Shown in pieces: positions 7,948 to 15,981 of a stretch of 33,416 nt of DNA (the first letter of the stretch is position 1; every line of letters starts with the position of its first letter). This stretch comes from Natronomonas sp. CBA1123. GTDB lineage: Archaea > Halobacteriota > Halobacteria > Halobacteriales > Haloarculaceae. Below the pieces are notes generated by a model. It worked only from the letters and a program-made list of their open reading frames with translations, had not been told where the DNA came from and searched no databases. The position numbers were made by a program, and so were the translations under genes. Location of the stretch: NCBI RefSeq assembly GCF_009741925.1, contig NZ_WPCC01000037.1:1-33416 (forward strand), given 5' to 3'.

Positions 7948-7967
7948 AGCGGTTGGCAGATACTATC

Positions 7968-9260
7968 ATGACAGACGATTCCAACGCATCGATGACGCGG
8001 CGAGGCGTCATGAAGGGTGTCGGCGGCCTCGCGGCCGTGTCGATGTCCGGCGTCAGCGTCGCGGAAGCACAGGACGTTCTGAACGACAGGGTCCCCGCCG
8101 ACCCCCACACGCGAGACACGTATCGGGCGATTGTGGACGCAATCGTTCCCCGGACGCCCGAACTCGAAGACGAACTCGGCCCCGAGCACGTGCCGGGCGG
8201 CCTCGACGTAGAGCTGGAGAAGTTCCTCATCTGGGACTTCAACCACTTCCAGGAGGTCCGCGCAGAGACGCTCCAGACGCCGGTCGAGACCACCCAGTCG
8301 GGCGGCGGGCCGCTCGGCAACCTCGGTGGCAGCAACCCGCTCGGTGACGCCCTCGACGGGCTGTCGTCGGGGACCGGCGACCTCGGTGGCAACGCCCCGC
8401 TCGATTCCGTCACCGAACTCGTCGACGGGCTGATGGCCCCCGAACTGTTCCAACTCGACCTCGACACCATCTCGTCGGGGTCGGAACTCGGCGCGTTGAC
8501 CGACCTCGTCGGATTGGACGCAGTCGAAGAACTCACCGGGGTCCTGGCGGTCGACGACGTCGACCAGTTCGGCGAACTGCTGGATTTCGGTGCGGCCGAC
8601 CGACTCGTCATCGACTTCGCGGACGCACCCATCCCGGAGGATGCGGAGGGCATCGCGGAGTTCGACCTTCTCGTCGAGGGGGCCAACGAGGGCACCCACC
8701 AAGTCGTCCAGAACTACCCGTATGCAAACCTCTTCCCGTTCGTCTTCGACATCGTCGCTGCGGAGTTCCTCCTCCGTGGCGAAAACGAGGACACGCCGTC
8801 GCCGAACCCCGAGTTCGCGGGCGGCGGCACGTTCGTCCGACTCTCCCGTGAGGACCGTCTCCGATGTCTGTGGACCATCGTCGACGGCGGCGCCATCGAC
8901 CGCCTCGACAGCGTTCTCTCGCCGATGCTGCCTGCGGTCGGAATCCTGAAATACGTCGTCATGGCCGTCAACGGCCTGCACGGCTTCGGCTACTACACGG
9001 AGTGGTCGGGACTGGGCGAGACGAAGACGGCGATGCCGAGCGACCGCGAGATGCAGAAAGACCCCAGCGAGGTACAGAGCCGAACTCAATCCGGCTACCC
9101 CGGTCCGGCCGACGGCTACGCGGCCGACTGGCGCCACGCCGTCCCCGGCGGGTTCGAAGACGAGTGGGAAACCAACGAGACGCCCGGTCCGGTCGACCCC
9201 GACTTGCCCGACGAGGCCGCGGATGAAGCCGAGGAGGCCACCGGAGGTGACCTGCTGTGA
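7968..9260 (+). CDS. Tat-exported gluconate 2-dehydrogenase subunit 3-like protein
   Basis: Probable small-subunit partner of the GMC oxidoreductase encoded directly downstream. A Tat-type signal is at the N-terminus: TRRGVMKG at about residues 9-16, followed by a weakly hydrophobic stretch ending near VSVAEAQ. The segment TRDTYRAIVDAIVPRTPELEDELG is the characteristic opening of the subunit-3 family, which helps export and stabilise the FAD subunit in bacterial three-subunit membrane dehydrogenases. At about 430 residues it is longer than the ~200-240 residues of classical subunit 3; a Gly/Asn/Leu-rich, low-complexity middle (about 95-190) accounts for part of this. I used the ATG at 7968; a TTG five codons upstream is unlikely. 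Its stop overlaps the next gene's GTG by 4 bp (GTGA), indicating translational coupling. Confidence 0.75.
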   Translation: MTDDSNASMTRRGVMKGVGGLAAVSMSGVSVAEAQDVLNDRVPADPHTRDTYRAIVDAIVPRTPELEDELGPEHVPGGLDVELEKFLIWDFNHFQEVRAETLQTPVETTQSGGGPLGNLGGSNPLGDALDGLSSGTGDLGGNAPLDSVTELVDGLMAPELFQLDLDTISSGSELGALTDLVGLDAVEELTGVLAVDDVDQFGELLDFGAADRLVIDFADAPIPEDAEGIAEFDLLVEGANEGTHQVVQNYPYANLFPFVFDIVAAEFLLRGENEDTPSPNPEFAGGGTFVRLSREDRLRCLWTIVDGGAIDRLDSVLSPMLPAVGILKYVVMAVNGLHGFGYYTEWSGLGETKTAMPSDREMQKDPSEVQSRTQSGYPGPADGYAADWRHAVPGGFEDEWETNETPGPVDPDLPDEAADEAEEATGGDLL

Positions 9261-11027
9261 ACGACCCCGACGTCGTCGTCGTCGGTGCGGGCGCCGACGG
9301 CCCGGTCGCCGCGTGGAAACTCGCACGCGACCACAACGTCGACGTGCTGTTGCTCGAAGCCGGCCCCTTCTACGGCAACGAGGAGTGGCCCGAACCGCAC
9401 GTCGATGCGGGCGGGACGGTCAGCACCGACCCCGACGACCTCGACGGCAAACTGCTCGACGAGCAGTTCACCCACCGCGAGGCCGGCGCCAACGACCCCA
9501 CGTACGGCTACCTCCGGGTCGGCCCCTCCAACAGCGCGCGTGCGCCGTGGTTCCGGAACCTCCACCAGAACGCCTTCATCTGGCAGGTGTCGGCGGTCGG
9601 CGGTACGTCGACGCACTACTTCTTCGAATCACCCGCGCGGCTACCCGCTGGCCTTCGACGAACAGGACCACTGGCCCGACGAGGTCAGCTACGCCGATAT
9701 GGTGCCGTACTACCGGCTCAACGAGGAAATCACGAGCACTCAGCAGGCTCCGATGACCGCCCGCGAAGAGGTGTTCATCGAGGGTGCGAGCCAGGAGAAA
9801 AGCGGCGAGTACCCGCTACTCGACGGTCTCAACGTCACGGAAACCGGCTGGCGGCCCCAGCCCAACGCCGTCGAGGAACCCGGCAAGGAGACTTCCAACG
9901 GCCAGCAGCTAGATAGAAACTACGAGGGGTCGTTCAGCTACGACGACGGCTTCCGTGGCGACACGCTGGTCGGCGACCACTTCCAGGGCTCCTCGACGCC
10001 CGTCGACGCGCCCGTCCGGGAGAAGGCCCGCAAATCCAGCAACATCGGCTACGTGCCGCGCGCGCTGGACACCAACGACAACCCCGAGGTGGGCAACGTC
10101 GCCATCCGACCGAACACCTACGTCACCGACGTCCACACCGCCGAAGGTGCCGGCAACCTCGAGGCGACCGGCGTCGAAATCCGTGACACCTGGTCCGGCG
10201 CGACCCAGACCGTCGAGGCCGACACGGTCGTCCTCGCGGGTGGCTGTATCGAGACGCCGCGACTGTGGCTCAACAGCGGCCTGCCGGACGATGGATGGGT
10301 CGGCAAGGGGCTGACCACCCACTGGTTCGACTGGGTCGTCGGCGTCTACGACGACGACACCGTCGCCGACATCAACCCCGAGCGAGAGCACATGGACCCC
10401 TACGTCGGACAGAACTCCGCGGTCCGCTTCGACAAGCCCGGCGTGGGTGGCCTCGAAGACATCGGGATGTCGCCTGGGCTGGTCTCTTTCGCCGACTACC
10501 TCTTCACCGAGGCGGGGTACTCCTTTGACACGCCGGTCGACCCCGACGAGCCGTGGGACACCCGCGGCTACATCGTCGGCAAGGAACTCAAACGCCGGAT
10601 GGCCAACTACCGACAGACGAAGGCCATCCTCGTGTTGACCGACGACATGCCGCGACAGGAGAACGGCGTCTCCTTGGACGACACGTTCTCCGACGAGCAC
10701 GGCCCAGTGCCGAAGGTCCGCTACGAACCGGGAGAGGAAGACGACGAGCGACGCGACGAACTCGCCCGCATCGCGGCGAACATCCACCGCAACGCCGGTG
10801 CCTCCCACGTCCACCGCGCGGAGTGGCCGCCGCTGCTGTTGCACATGCAGTCCTCGATGCGAATCGGCAAGGTGCTCGACTTCGCCGGCGAGGCGAAGAA
10901 CGTCGACCGCCTGTTCGTCGCCGACCACTCGGCGCTGGCCAACGGTGTCGGTGGCCCGAACCCGACGAACTCCGGGCAGGCCAACGCGCTCCGTATCGCA
11001 GACCACATCGGCGACCGCTACTTCTGA
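9257..11027 (+). pseudogene. GMC-family FAD oxidoreductase, frameshifted (possibly a sequence error)
   Basis: Flavoprotein dehydrogenase oxidising an alcohol or sugar, the probable catalytic partner of the upstream subunit 3. From the GTG at 9257 it reads VNDPDVVVVGAGADGPVAAWKLA (Rossmann GxGxxG) followed by LLLEAGPFYG. At THYFFE (near 9626) the frame changes and continues as NHPRGYPLAFDEQDHWPDE. It retains TVVLAGGCIETPRLWLNSG and the GMC C-terminal region LFVADHSALANGVGGPNPTNSGQANALRIADHIG with conserved His and Asn. The shift equals one extra base or two missing ones; restoring GG near 9626 would give YFFGNHPRGYP. The repaired protein is about 590 residues, normal for the gluconate/fructose dehydrogenase branch. 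It has no signal peptide of its own, so it may be co-exported with subunit 3. No cytochrome c subunit is encoded nearby. The substrate is unknown. Confidence 0.85.
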
Positions 11028-11055
11028 GGCGGCCGCCCGTTGCATACCGTTTTTT
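11028..11055 (+). terminator. terminator between convergent genes
   Basis: The 10-bp palindrome GGCGGCCGCC (11028-11037) directly follows the oxidoreductase stop codon, and a run of six T (11050-11055) follows 12 nt later. The T-run serves the + strand gene; the converging aldo/keto reductase ends at 11098. Confidence 0.5.
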
Positions 11056-11097
11056 CGCTCGGTTCCGTCGAGAGGCGTCCGAAGTTACGCTGACTGC

Positions 11098-11901
11098 TCA
11101 GTTCCACGGCGCCTCCTCGAAGTCGACGTATCGCTTCTCGCGGTCGATGTCGTCGATTCGGGATACGTCTTCGTCGTCCAGCGTCACTTCGAGCGCCCCG
11201 AAGTTCTCCCGGATGTGTTCGGGCGTGGCGGATTTCGGGATGGCCGAGACGCTCTCCTTCGACAGCAGCCACGACAGCGCCACCTGTGCCGGCGTGGCGT
11301 CGTGTTTCTCGGCGATATCGACCAACTCGGGAACGTCGGTCACGTCGCCTTTCGCAAGCGGCGTGTAGGCGACCAGGTGGTGGCCGTGTTCGCGAGCCAT
11401 CGCGCGCAGTTCGTCCTGTTGGAACAGCGGGTGACACTCGACCTGGTGAGCGAAAAGCGGCGCGTCGAGCGTCTCGATGGCGTCTTCGAGCAGTTCGGGC
11501 GTGAAGTTCGAGAGGCCGACGTTGCGGATGAGGCCGTCGTCGTACAACTCGTCGAAGGCGGCGAGCGTCCCCTCGCGGTCGTAGGCGCGAATCGGCCAGT
11601 GGACGTACAGCAAATCGAGCGTCTCGACGCCCAACCGGTCGATACTCGCTCGGGCGTGGTCGAGTACGTCGTCGTATGCGAGATTGTCGGGGCTCACCTT
11701 CGTCGCGAGGAACACGTCCTCGCGGTCGACGCCGGAGGTCACGATACCGTCGCCGACGGCGGCCTCGTTGTCGTAGCCTTCGGCGGTGTCGACGTGCCGA
11801 TAGCCTGCGTTCAGCGCCGTCTCGACGCTGTTCGCACACACTTCGTAGTCGGTGTTCTCGTAGGTGCCGATGCCGAGTGCGGGGAGGTCTTCGACTGCCA
11901 T
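11098..11901 (-). CDS. aldo/keto reductase
   Basis: NADPH-dependent (family rule) reductase of aldehydes or ketones, a cytoplasmic TIM barrel. From the ATG at 11901 it is 267 residues. The catalytic tetrad is complete: D38 and Y43 in VDTAEGYDNE, K68 in LATKVS and H101 in YVHWP. The cofactor region AIPKSATPEHIRENFGA near residues 215-235 has the K-S and R-x2-N-x2 pattern that contacts the NADPH 2'-phosphate. The closest class is the 2,5-diketo-D-gluconic acid reductase-like group, but the substrate is not predictable. I preferred the ATG at 11901 (MAVEDLPALGIGTYEN); an alternative ATG three codons upstream and a longer open frame to 11991 lack support. It is divergent from the N-acetyltransferase across 108 bp. 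Confidence 0.9.
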   Translation of the reverse strand: MAVEDLPALGIGTYENTDYEVCANSVETALNAGYRHVDTAEGYDNEAAVGDGIVTSGVDREDVFLATKVSPDNLAYDDVLDHARASIDRLGVETLDLLYVHWPIRAYDREGTLAAFDELYDDGLIRNVGLSNFTPELLEDAIETLDAPLFAHQVECHPLFQQDELRAMAREHGHHLVAYTPLAKGDVTDVPELVDIAEKHDATPAQVALSWLLSKESVSAIPKSATPEHIRENFGALEVTLDDEDVSRIDDIDREKRYVDFEEAPWN

Positions 11902-12009
11902 GTGTCGCATTCGAGCGCTGGCGTCAAGTGTGTTCCCGGAACCTATCACGACCGCTACAGCAATCGGCTTCAGCGAGCGCTTTTGTGGCACTCGCCCTCA
12001 CCTCCGAAC

Positions 12010-12797
12010 ATGGACCCCGACCGCTATCTCGCCCGCCTCGGCGTCGACCCCGCCGAGGCGTGGCCGCCGACGTTCGAGACGGTCGAACGGCTCCAGTCGG
12101 CCCACGTCCGGACGGTGCCCTTCGAGACGCTGTCGATAACCGGAGACCCCTATGGCGACCGTTCCGGCGAAGGCGTCACGCTCGAACTCGAAGCGCTCTA
12201 CGAGAAACTCGTCGAGCGCGAACGCGGCGGCTTCTGCTTCGAGTTGAACGGCCTCTTCGGGTGGCTGCTCGCGGAACTCGGCTTCGACGCCGACCGCATC
12301 GCCGCCGGTGTCCTCGACGACGACGGCGACCCCCCGTCCCCCCGGCGAACCACCACGCGCTTCTCGTCGACTTCGACCGCCCGCACGTCGTCGACGTGGG
12401 GTTGGGGCTGCCGAAACTCCGAGAGCCGCTTCCGGTCGGCGGCCGCGTCGGCCCCGACGGCGCCGGCATCGAGTGGCGAACCGTCGAGAGCGACCGCCCC
12501 GACGCCGACTACGTCGTTCAAACGCGCTCGGGGGAGGAGTGGGACGACCGCTACATCTTCACGACCGACCCCCGACAGCTGTCGTACTTCGCGGCGACGT
12601 GTGACCACCTCGCGACCGCCCCGGAGTCGACGTTCACCGGCGACCCGACGGTCAACGTCGGCACCGAACGTGGCTACAAACGCCTGACGCCGGAGACGTT
12701 CACCGAGGTCACCGACGGCGAAAAACGCGAGCGAGCGGTCGCTCCCGATGAATATCACGAGACGCTCGAAGCCGAGTTCGGTCTGCAGTATCGCTGA
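12010..12797 (+). pseudogene. arylamine N-acetyltransferase, frameshifted (possibly a sequence error)
   Basis: Transfers acetyl groups from acetyl-CoA to arylamines or related acceptors in the cytoplasm (NAT family). The N-terminal half reads MDPDRYLARLGVDPAEAWPPTF, VPFETLSI and the catalytic-cysteine motif RGGFCFELNGLF (C76). The frame then breaks inside two six-C runs (12330-12335 and 12338-12343). Adding one C to the first run joins the halves as GDPPVPPANHHALLVDF, carrying the catalytic His, followed by the catalytic Asp in HVVDVGLG. The second frame runs to the stop at 12795-12797 and ends FGLQYR. The repaired protein is about 262 residues, the family's usual size, with the full Cys-His-Asp triad. 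A homopolymer read error is the most economical explanation. Confidence 0.85.
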
Positions 12798-12884
12798 CCG
12801 AACGTGACCCGACGGCTGGAATCGGGTGCATCCCCACCGTTCGTCTCGACGGTTCGAGGGGTATTCACGCTACTCCCTGCACGA

Positions 12885-12901
12885 TGTGCACGGCGTGCAC
12901 A
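12885..12901. repeat. perfect inverted repeat between convergent genes
   Basis: TGTGCAC (12885-12891), GGC, then GTGCACA (12895-12901) forms a perfect 7-bp stem with a 3-nt loop. It begins 2 nt beyond the stop codon of the winged-helix regulator (minus strand). No T-run follows on either strand. It could be an RNA 3'-end hairpin or a protein-binding palindrome. Confidence 0.5.
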
Positions 12902-12903
12902 GT

Positions 12904-13683
12904 TCAGGCATCGAGGGGGTCGGCCTCCTCGCGGTACTGTTCGAAGGTCGCCTCGGCCCACTCGTACACCGCCTCTGACTCGCTTTCGATGAGCGCGAGC
13001 GGCGTGCCCCGCTCGTCGACGACGCCGAAGAGGACTCGGTCGTCGAGCAGCGCGAGCATGTACGGGAGGTCATCGTGGACGTAGTAGTTCGCGCCGTCGG
13101 CGTTCGCCACCGTGTCGAGGTAGTCCTCGTACGACGGGTCATCGCGCATCGCGGCAACGACTTCGGCATCGACGACGAACTCGACGGTGTCGCTGCCGGT
13201 CGCGTTCTCGATGCGTTCGTGTGCCATGTCGGCGCTGTCCTGCATCACGACCGTCGCGAACTCACGGATGCTATCGGAGTCCCGCCGGGCGGCCATCGTG
13301 CGCTCGACCGGCGCCAACGGCTGTTCGGTCGTCGCCTCGACGATGTCGGCGTCTGCCAGCGCCGCCGGGTCGAGGTCGAACTCGTCGGTGGTCACCCGTC
13401 CCAACAGTGGTGTGAGGTCCTCACCGAGTTCGAAGGCGTCCAGGAGGTCGGAGAACTCACGTTCGACGTAGGCGCCGAGTGCGGTGAGGCGGTACGGCCC
13501 ACCGTTGTTCTCTTCTGTGACCCACTGCCGCTCGATGAGTCCGTCGAGGGTCCGCGAGACGGTGGTCCGTGAGGCGTCGAGTTTCGTGCGAAGTTCGCGG
13601 CCATCGGCCGGCCCCTCCGCCAACACCGACAACAGTTCGATACGAGTCTCCGACCGCGCCAGATACGCCACCGCCCCGTTCAT
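12904..13683 (-). CDS. winged-helix transcriptional regulator with FilR1-like domain
   Basis: Probable DNA-binding regulator of about 259 residues. The N-terminal winged HTH spans roughly residues 4-65: AYLARSETRIELLSVLAEGPADGRELRTKLDASRTTVSRTLDGLIERQWV, then a wing EENNGGPYRLTALG. The remainder (about 80-255) matches the architecture of the archaeal FilR1-middle-domain regulators: an acidic linker, ADADIVEATTEQPLAPVERTMA, the alpha/beta segment VEFVVDAEVVAAM and the late strand YMLALLDDRVLFGVVDERGTPLALIESES, which ends just before a C-terminal helix. The effector is unknown. Two adjacent start codons exist (GTG at 13686, ATG at 13683); I chose the ATG. It converges on the N-acetyltransferase. 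The 122 bp upstream holds only a weak TATA-like TTCATACG (about 13704-13711, minus strand). Confidence 0.8.
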   Translation of the reverse strand: MNGAVAYLARSETRIELLSVLAEGPADGRELRTKLDASRTTVSRTLDGLIERQWVTEENNGGPYRLTALGAYVEREFSDLLDAFELGEDLTPLLGRVTTDEFDLDPAALADADIVEATTEQPLAPVERTMAARRDSDSIREFATVVMQDSADMAHERIENATGSDTVEFVVDAEVVAAMRDDPSYEDYLDTVANADGANYYVHDDLPYMLALLDDRVLFGVVDERGTPLALIESESEAVYEWAEATFEQYREEADPLDA

Positions 13684-13805
13684 CACCGGGGCTTGATGGC
13701 ACCGCCGTATGAAGGTACTCCCTCGAATCGGTCCCCTCGATGTACCGCCCTCCGCCCACCGGACCTCGTCGGGTACGAGGACGAGGGGGCGCGGTAGTCG
13801 CCGAA

Positions 13806-14114
13806 TCAGTCGCCGGGTTCGGGAGCCTTCTCGTCGCCCTCACGGTGCCGATACCACCGATACAACAGGTACAAACCGACGACGAGGAGGACGATGGAGA
13901 GGCCATCGAAGGCGAGATTCAGCGGTCCGGCGGACGGCAACGGCCCGCCGTCGGTCAACTGGAGTACGCCGTAGGCCAGCCACGTACAGCAGAGGCCGAC
14001 GAGCATCGTCAGTCGCTGTCGCGGAATCGCGCCGCGATAGTACTGGACAGCAACCGCGGCGAGGAGGACGAGGTAGGCGCCGAACAGTGCGATGTCGGCC
14101 GCTTCGGAGACCAT
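13806..14114 (-). CDS. small membrane protein of unknown function
   Basis: A protein of 102 residues with three predicted transmembrane helices: IALFGAYLVLLAAVAVQYY, LTMLVGLCCTWLAYGVLQL and DGLSIVLLVVGLYLLYRWYR, then an acidic hydrophilic tail (HREGDEKAPEPGD). No catalytic motif or recognised family. I chose the ATG at 14114 (MVSEAADIALF); the open frame extends 9 codons further to 14141. It lies 43 bp downstream of the phosphatase gene ending at 14158 on the same strand, so it may be the last gene of that operon. It may instead be a single gene; no promoter stands out in the 43 bp. Confidence 0.65.
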   Translation of the reverse strand: MVSEAADIALFGAYLVLLAAVAVQYYRGAIPRQRLTMLVGLCCTWLAYGVLQLTDGGPLPSAGPLNLAFDGLSIVLLVVGLYLLYRWYRHREGDEKAPEPGD

Positions 14115-14157
14115 ACCGACCGGTCGACTCGCCACCGACAAAGTTCCCGGCGGTCGC

Positions 14158-15981
14158 TTACAGCGCGCCGGTGTCGATGCCGACGACGGTCGCTTCCCCG
14201 GTCGTCCCCGGGACGGTCAGCCACTCCTCGGCGCTCGGGTCGTAGGCCTGAAACGGGCCGAAGGTGTAGCGGTCGCTGGAATCGATGCCCCCCGGGACCT
14301 CCGCGAAGTAGGTGACCGACCCGGATTCGGTCGCGTCCATGTCGAAGTACACCCACTTCGTGTCGCCGGGGCCGGGTTCGGTCCGCTCGGTGTCGCCGGC
14401 GACGGCGTCCCAGGCGGCCGGGATGCGGTCGCGGATGCGAACCGCCTCGGTCGCCTCGAAGGTGAGGTCGATTTGGTTCGGTTGGCCGGCGGTGAACACC
14501 GACCCGTCGTCGGTTCGGGTGCCCTCCACGACGAGTGCCTCGGTCACCGGGCCATCGTAGCGGTCGATTTGCTCGGGTTTCGGGACGCCCGAGTCGGTGG
14601 CTTCGTCGGCCTTCCGAATCTCGAAGGCGTCGGCGACCAATTGCTCGCCGTCGTCGTCGGTCTCGCTGGTGACGTACTCGACGCGGATGCGTTCGTCGTC
14701 GATGTCGAGTTCGGTGACGCCGAAGTAGCGGTTGCTCCGGCGGGCGAGGTAGTCGCTCGGGGCGGTGTTACCGAAGCCGTAGTGGGAGGTTCCGCCGGTG
14801 CCGTTGGTGACGAACGTCGTCCCGTAGGGCGACTCCCAGTTCCACGCCGAATCGGGGCCGTAGTCGTCGCGGTCCGGGCGGGCCTCGATTGGCTTCGTCC
14901 GCTCGTAGACGTGGTTGTCGCCGCACAACACGAGGTCGACGCCGTACTCGTCGAACAGTGTCCCCCAGCGGTCCCGGAGGAGACTGCGCGGTGCGTGGTC
15001 CGGCGAGTCCGTCCACAGCGGGCCGTGGAAGTAGACGACGGTCCACGTCAGGTCGTCGTCCTCGGCGGCGTCTTCCAGCGTCGCTTCGAGGAATCGCTCC
15101 TGTACGTCGCCGTAGGTGAGGCCGCCGAACTCACAGCGGGGGTCGTAGATGGGGACGAACTCCTCGCCGCGGCCCACGTCGCCACAGCCGTCCGTCGTCG
15201 TCGAGAGACCGATGAAGCGGGTGTTGTCGTAGTCGAAGTGATACCACCGCTGTTCGTGTTGGAGGTCTTCGAGCGCGAGGGTGTCGTCGACGGGCATCAG
15301 GTCGTTGAGGCGGCGGTCGTACTGGAGCAGTCCCGTCCCGGGTTCGGCCTCGTGGTTGCCGGGGACGGTCATGAACGGCGTCTCCGCGTAGAAGGACTCG
15401 AAGGTCTCGAAGTACAACTCCCACGTCGAGGGTTTGCCGTTGGCGTAGGCCACATCGCCGGGGAGCAACTGCACGTCGGGGTCGCGTTCGGCGGCGGTCG
15501 CCATCACGCGTTGGGGGTCGTCGGTGTTGGCCCGCTGGAAGGGGTTGTTCGGGTCGGCGACGCCGTGGTCGCCGACGGCGGTGACAGAGAATCCGGATTT
15601 GGGGTCGGCCGTCGAGACTGTAAAGGGCTCCGAGCGGCGGTCGTCGAGGGCGGCCGCGTATTCGTAGGTCGTCGCCGGGTCCAGCCCCGTCACGGTCGCG
15701 CTGTAGGCGACCGCTTCCTTCCCCGGTACAGGCTGTTGAGTGGCGCTGACCGTCGTCGCCGGGGCGTCCGGTTCGCCGATTTCGAGGCGGGCGTCGGCCG
15801 CCGGCGCGCCTGTCCACCCCACGCGGAGCGTCGTCGCGGGGTCGCGGCCGTAGGCGACGTGGACGCCTGCCGGCCCGTCGGGAACCTCGACTTGCCCGGC
15901 GGCCGAGGAAACGAGAAACGGCGTCGTGGAGGCGGCGGCGACGCCCTTCAGGACCCCGCGCCGTGAGAGGTCGTCGCTCAT
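14158..15981 (-). CDS. Tat-exported purple acid phosphatase-like metallophosphoesterase
   Basis: Probable extracellular phosphatase, 607 residues. A Tat signal is at the start (SRRGVLKG, residues 6-13) with a hydrophobic stretch to about residue 29. Residues about 35-125 form a fibronectin-like N-terminal domain typical of purple acid phosphatases. The metallophosphoesterase domain follows: AVGDHG (D138), LPGDVAYANG (D176, Y179), PGNHE (N209, H210), VVYFHGPLW (H319) and CGDNHVYER (H357). The last motif has Asp355 where these enzymes usually have the first His of G-H-x-H. A further C-terminal domain of about 150 residues looks beta-rich and is not recognised. Its ATG overlaps the stop of the upstream PhoD-like gene (ATGA), so the two are translationally coupled. 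It presumably scavenges phosphate from organic esters. Confidence 0.85.
   Translation of the reverse strand: MSDDLSRRGVLKGVAAASTTPFLVSSAAGQVEVPDGPAGVHVAYGRDPATTLRVGWTGAPAADARLEIGEPDAPATTVSATQQPVPGKEAVAYSATVTGLDPATTYEYAAALDDRRSEPFTVSTADPKSGFSVTAVGDHGVADPNNPFQRANTDDPQRVMATAAERDPDVQLLPGDVAYANGKPSTWELYFETFESFYAETPFMTVPGNHEAEPGTGLLQYDRRLNDLMPVDDTLALEDLQHEQRWYHFDYDNTRFIGLSTTTDGCGDVGRGEEFVPIYDPRCEFGGLTYGDVQERFLEATLEDAAEDDDLTWTVVYFHGPLWTDSPDHAPRSLLRDRWGTLFDEYGVDLVLCGDNHVYERTKPIEARPDRDDYGPDSAWNWESPYGTTFVTNGTGGTSHYGFGNTAPSDYLARRSNRYFGVTELDIDDERIRVEYVTSETDDDGEQLVADAFEIRKADEATDSGVPKPEQIDRYDGPVTEALVVEGTRTDDGSVFTAGQPNQIDLTFEATEAVRIRDRIPAAWDAVAGDTERTEPGPGDTKWVYFDMDATESGSVTYFAEVPGGIDSSDRYTFGPFQAYDPSAEEWLTVPGTTGEATVVGIDTGAL

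Larger units (their letters stand above)
7659..7967. other. AT-rich divergent intergenic region
   Basis: About 310 bp between the iclR promoter palindrome and the start of the dehydrogenase subunit gene. It is strikingly AT-rich compared with the genes around it (for example AATTCAATATAAAGTAAAGTATTATGAC). I see no credible gene in it. It holds the promoters of both flanking genes, a tandem 11-bp repeat (7731-7752), several TATA-like patches and an ACCGG-N6-CCGGT inverted repeat (7932-7947). Confidence 0.6.

Noticed and set aside
10798-12009. 5' part of a long + strand open frame preceding the N-acetyltransferase
   Set aside because: It runs through the oxidoreductase and antisense to the aldo/keto reductase; the real protein begins at MDPDRYLARL (12010).
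14092-15966. Long open frame (624 codons) on the + strand opposite the purple-acid-phosphatase-like gene
   Set aside because: Val/Gly/Arg-rich composition without motifs; the opposite strand has a Tat signal and a full set of phosphatase motifs.
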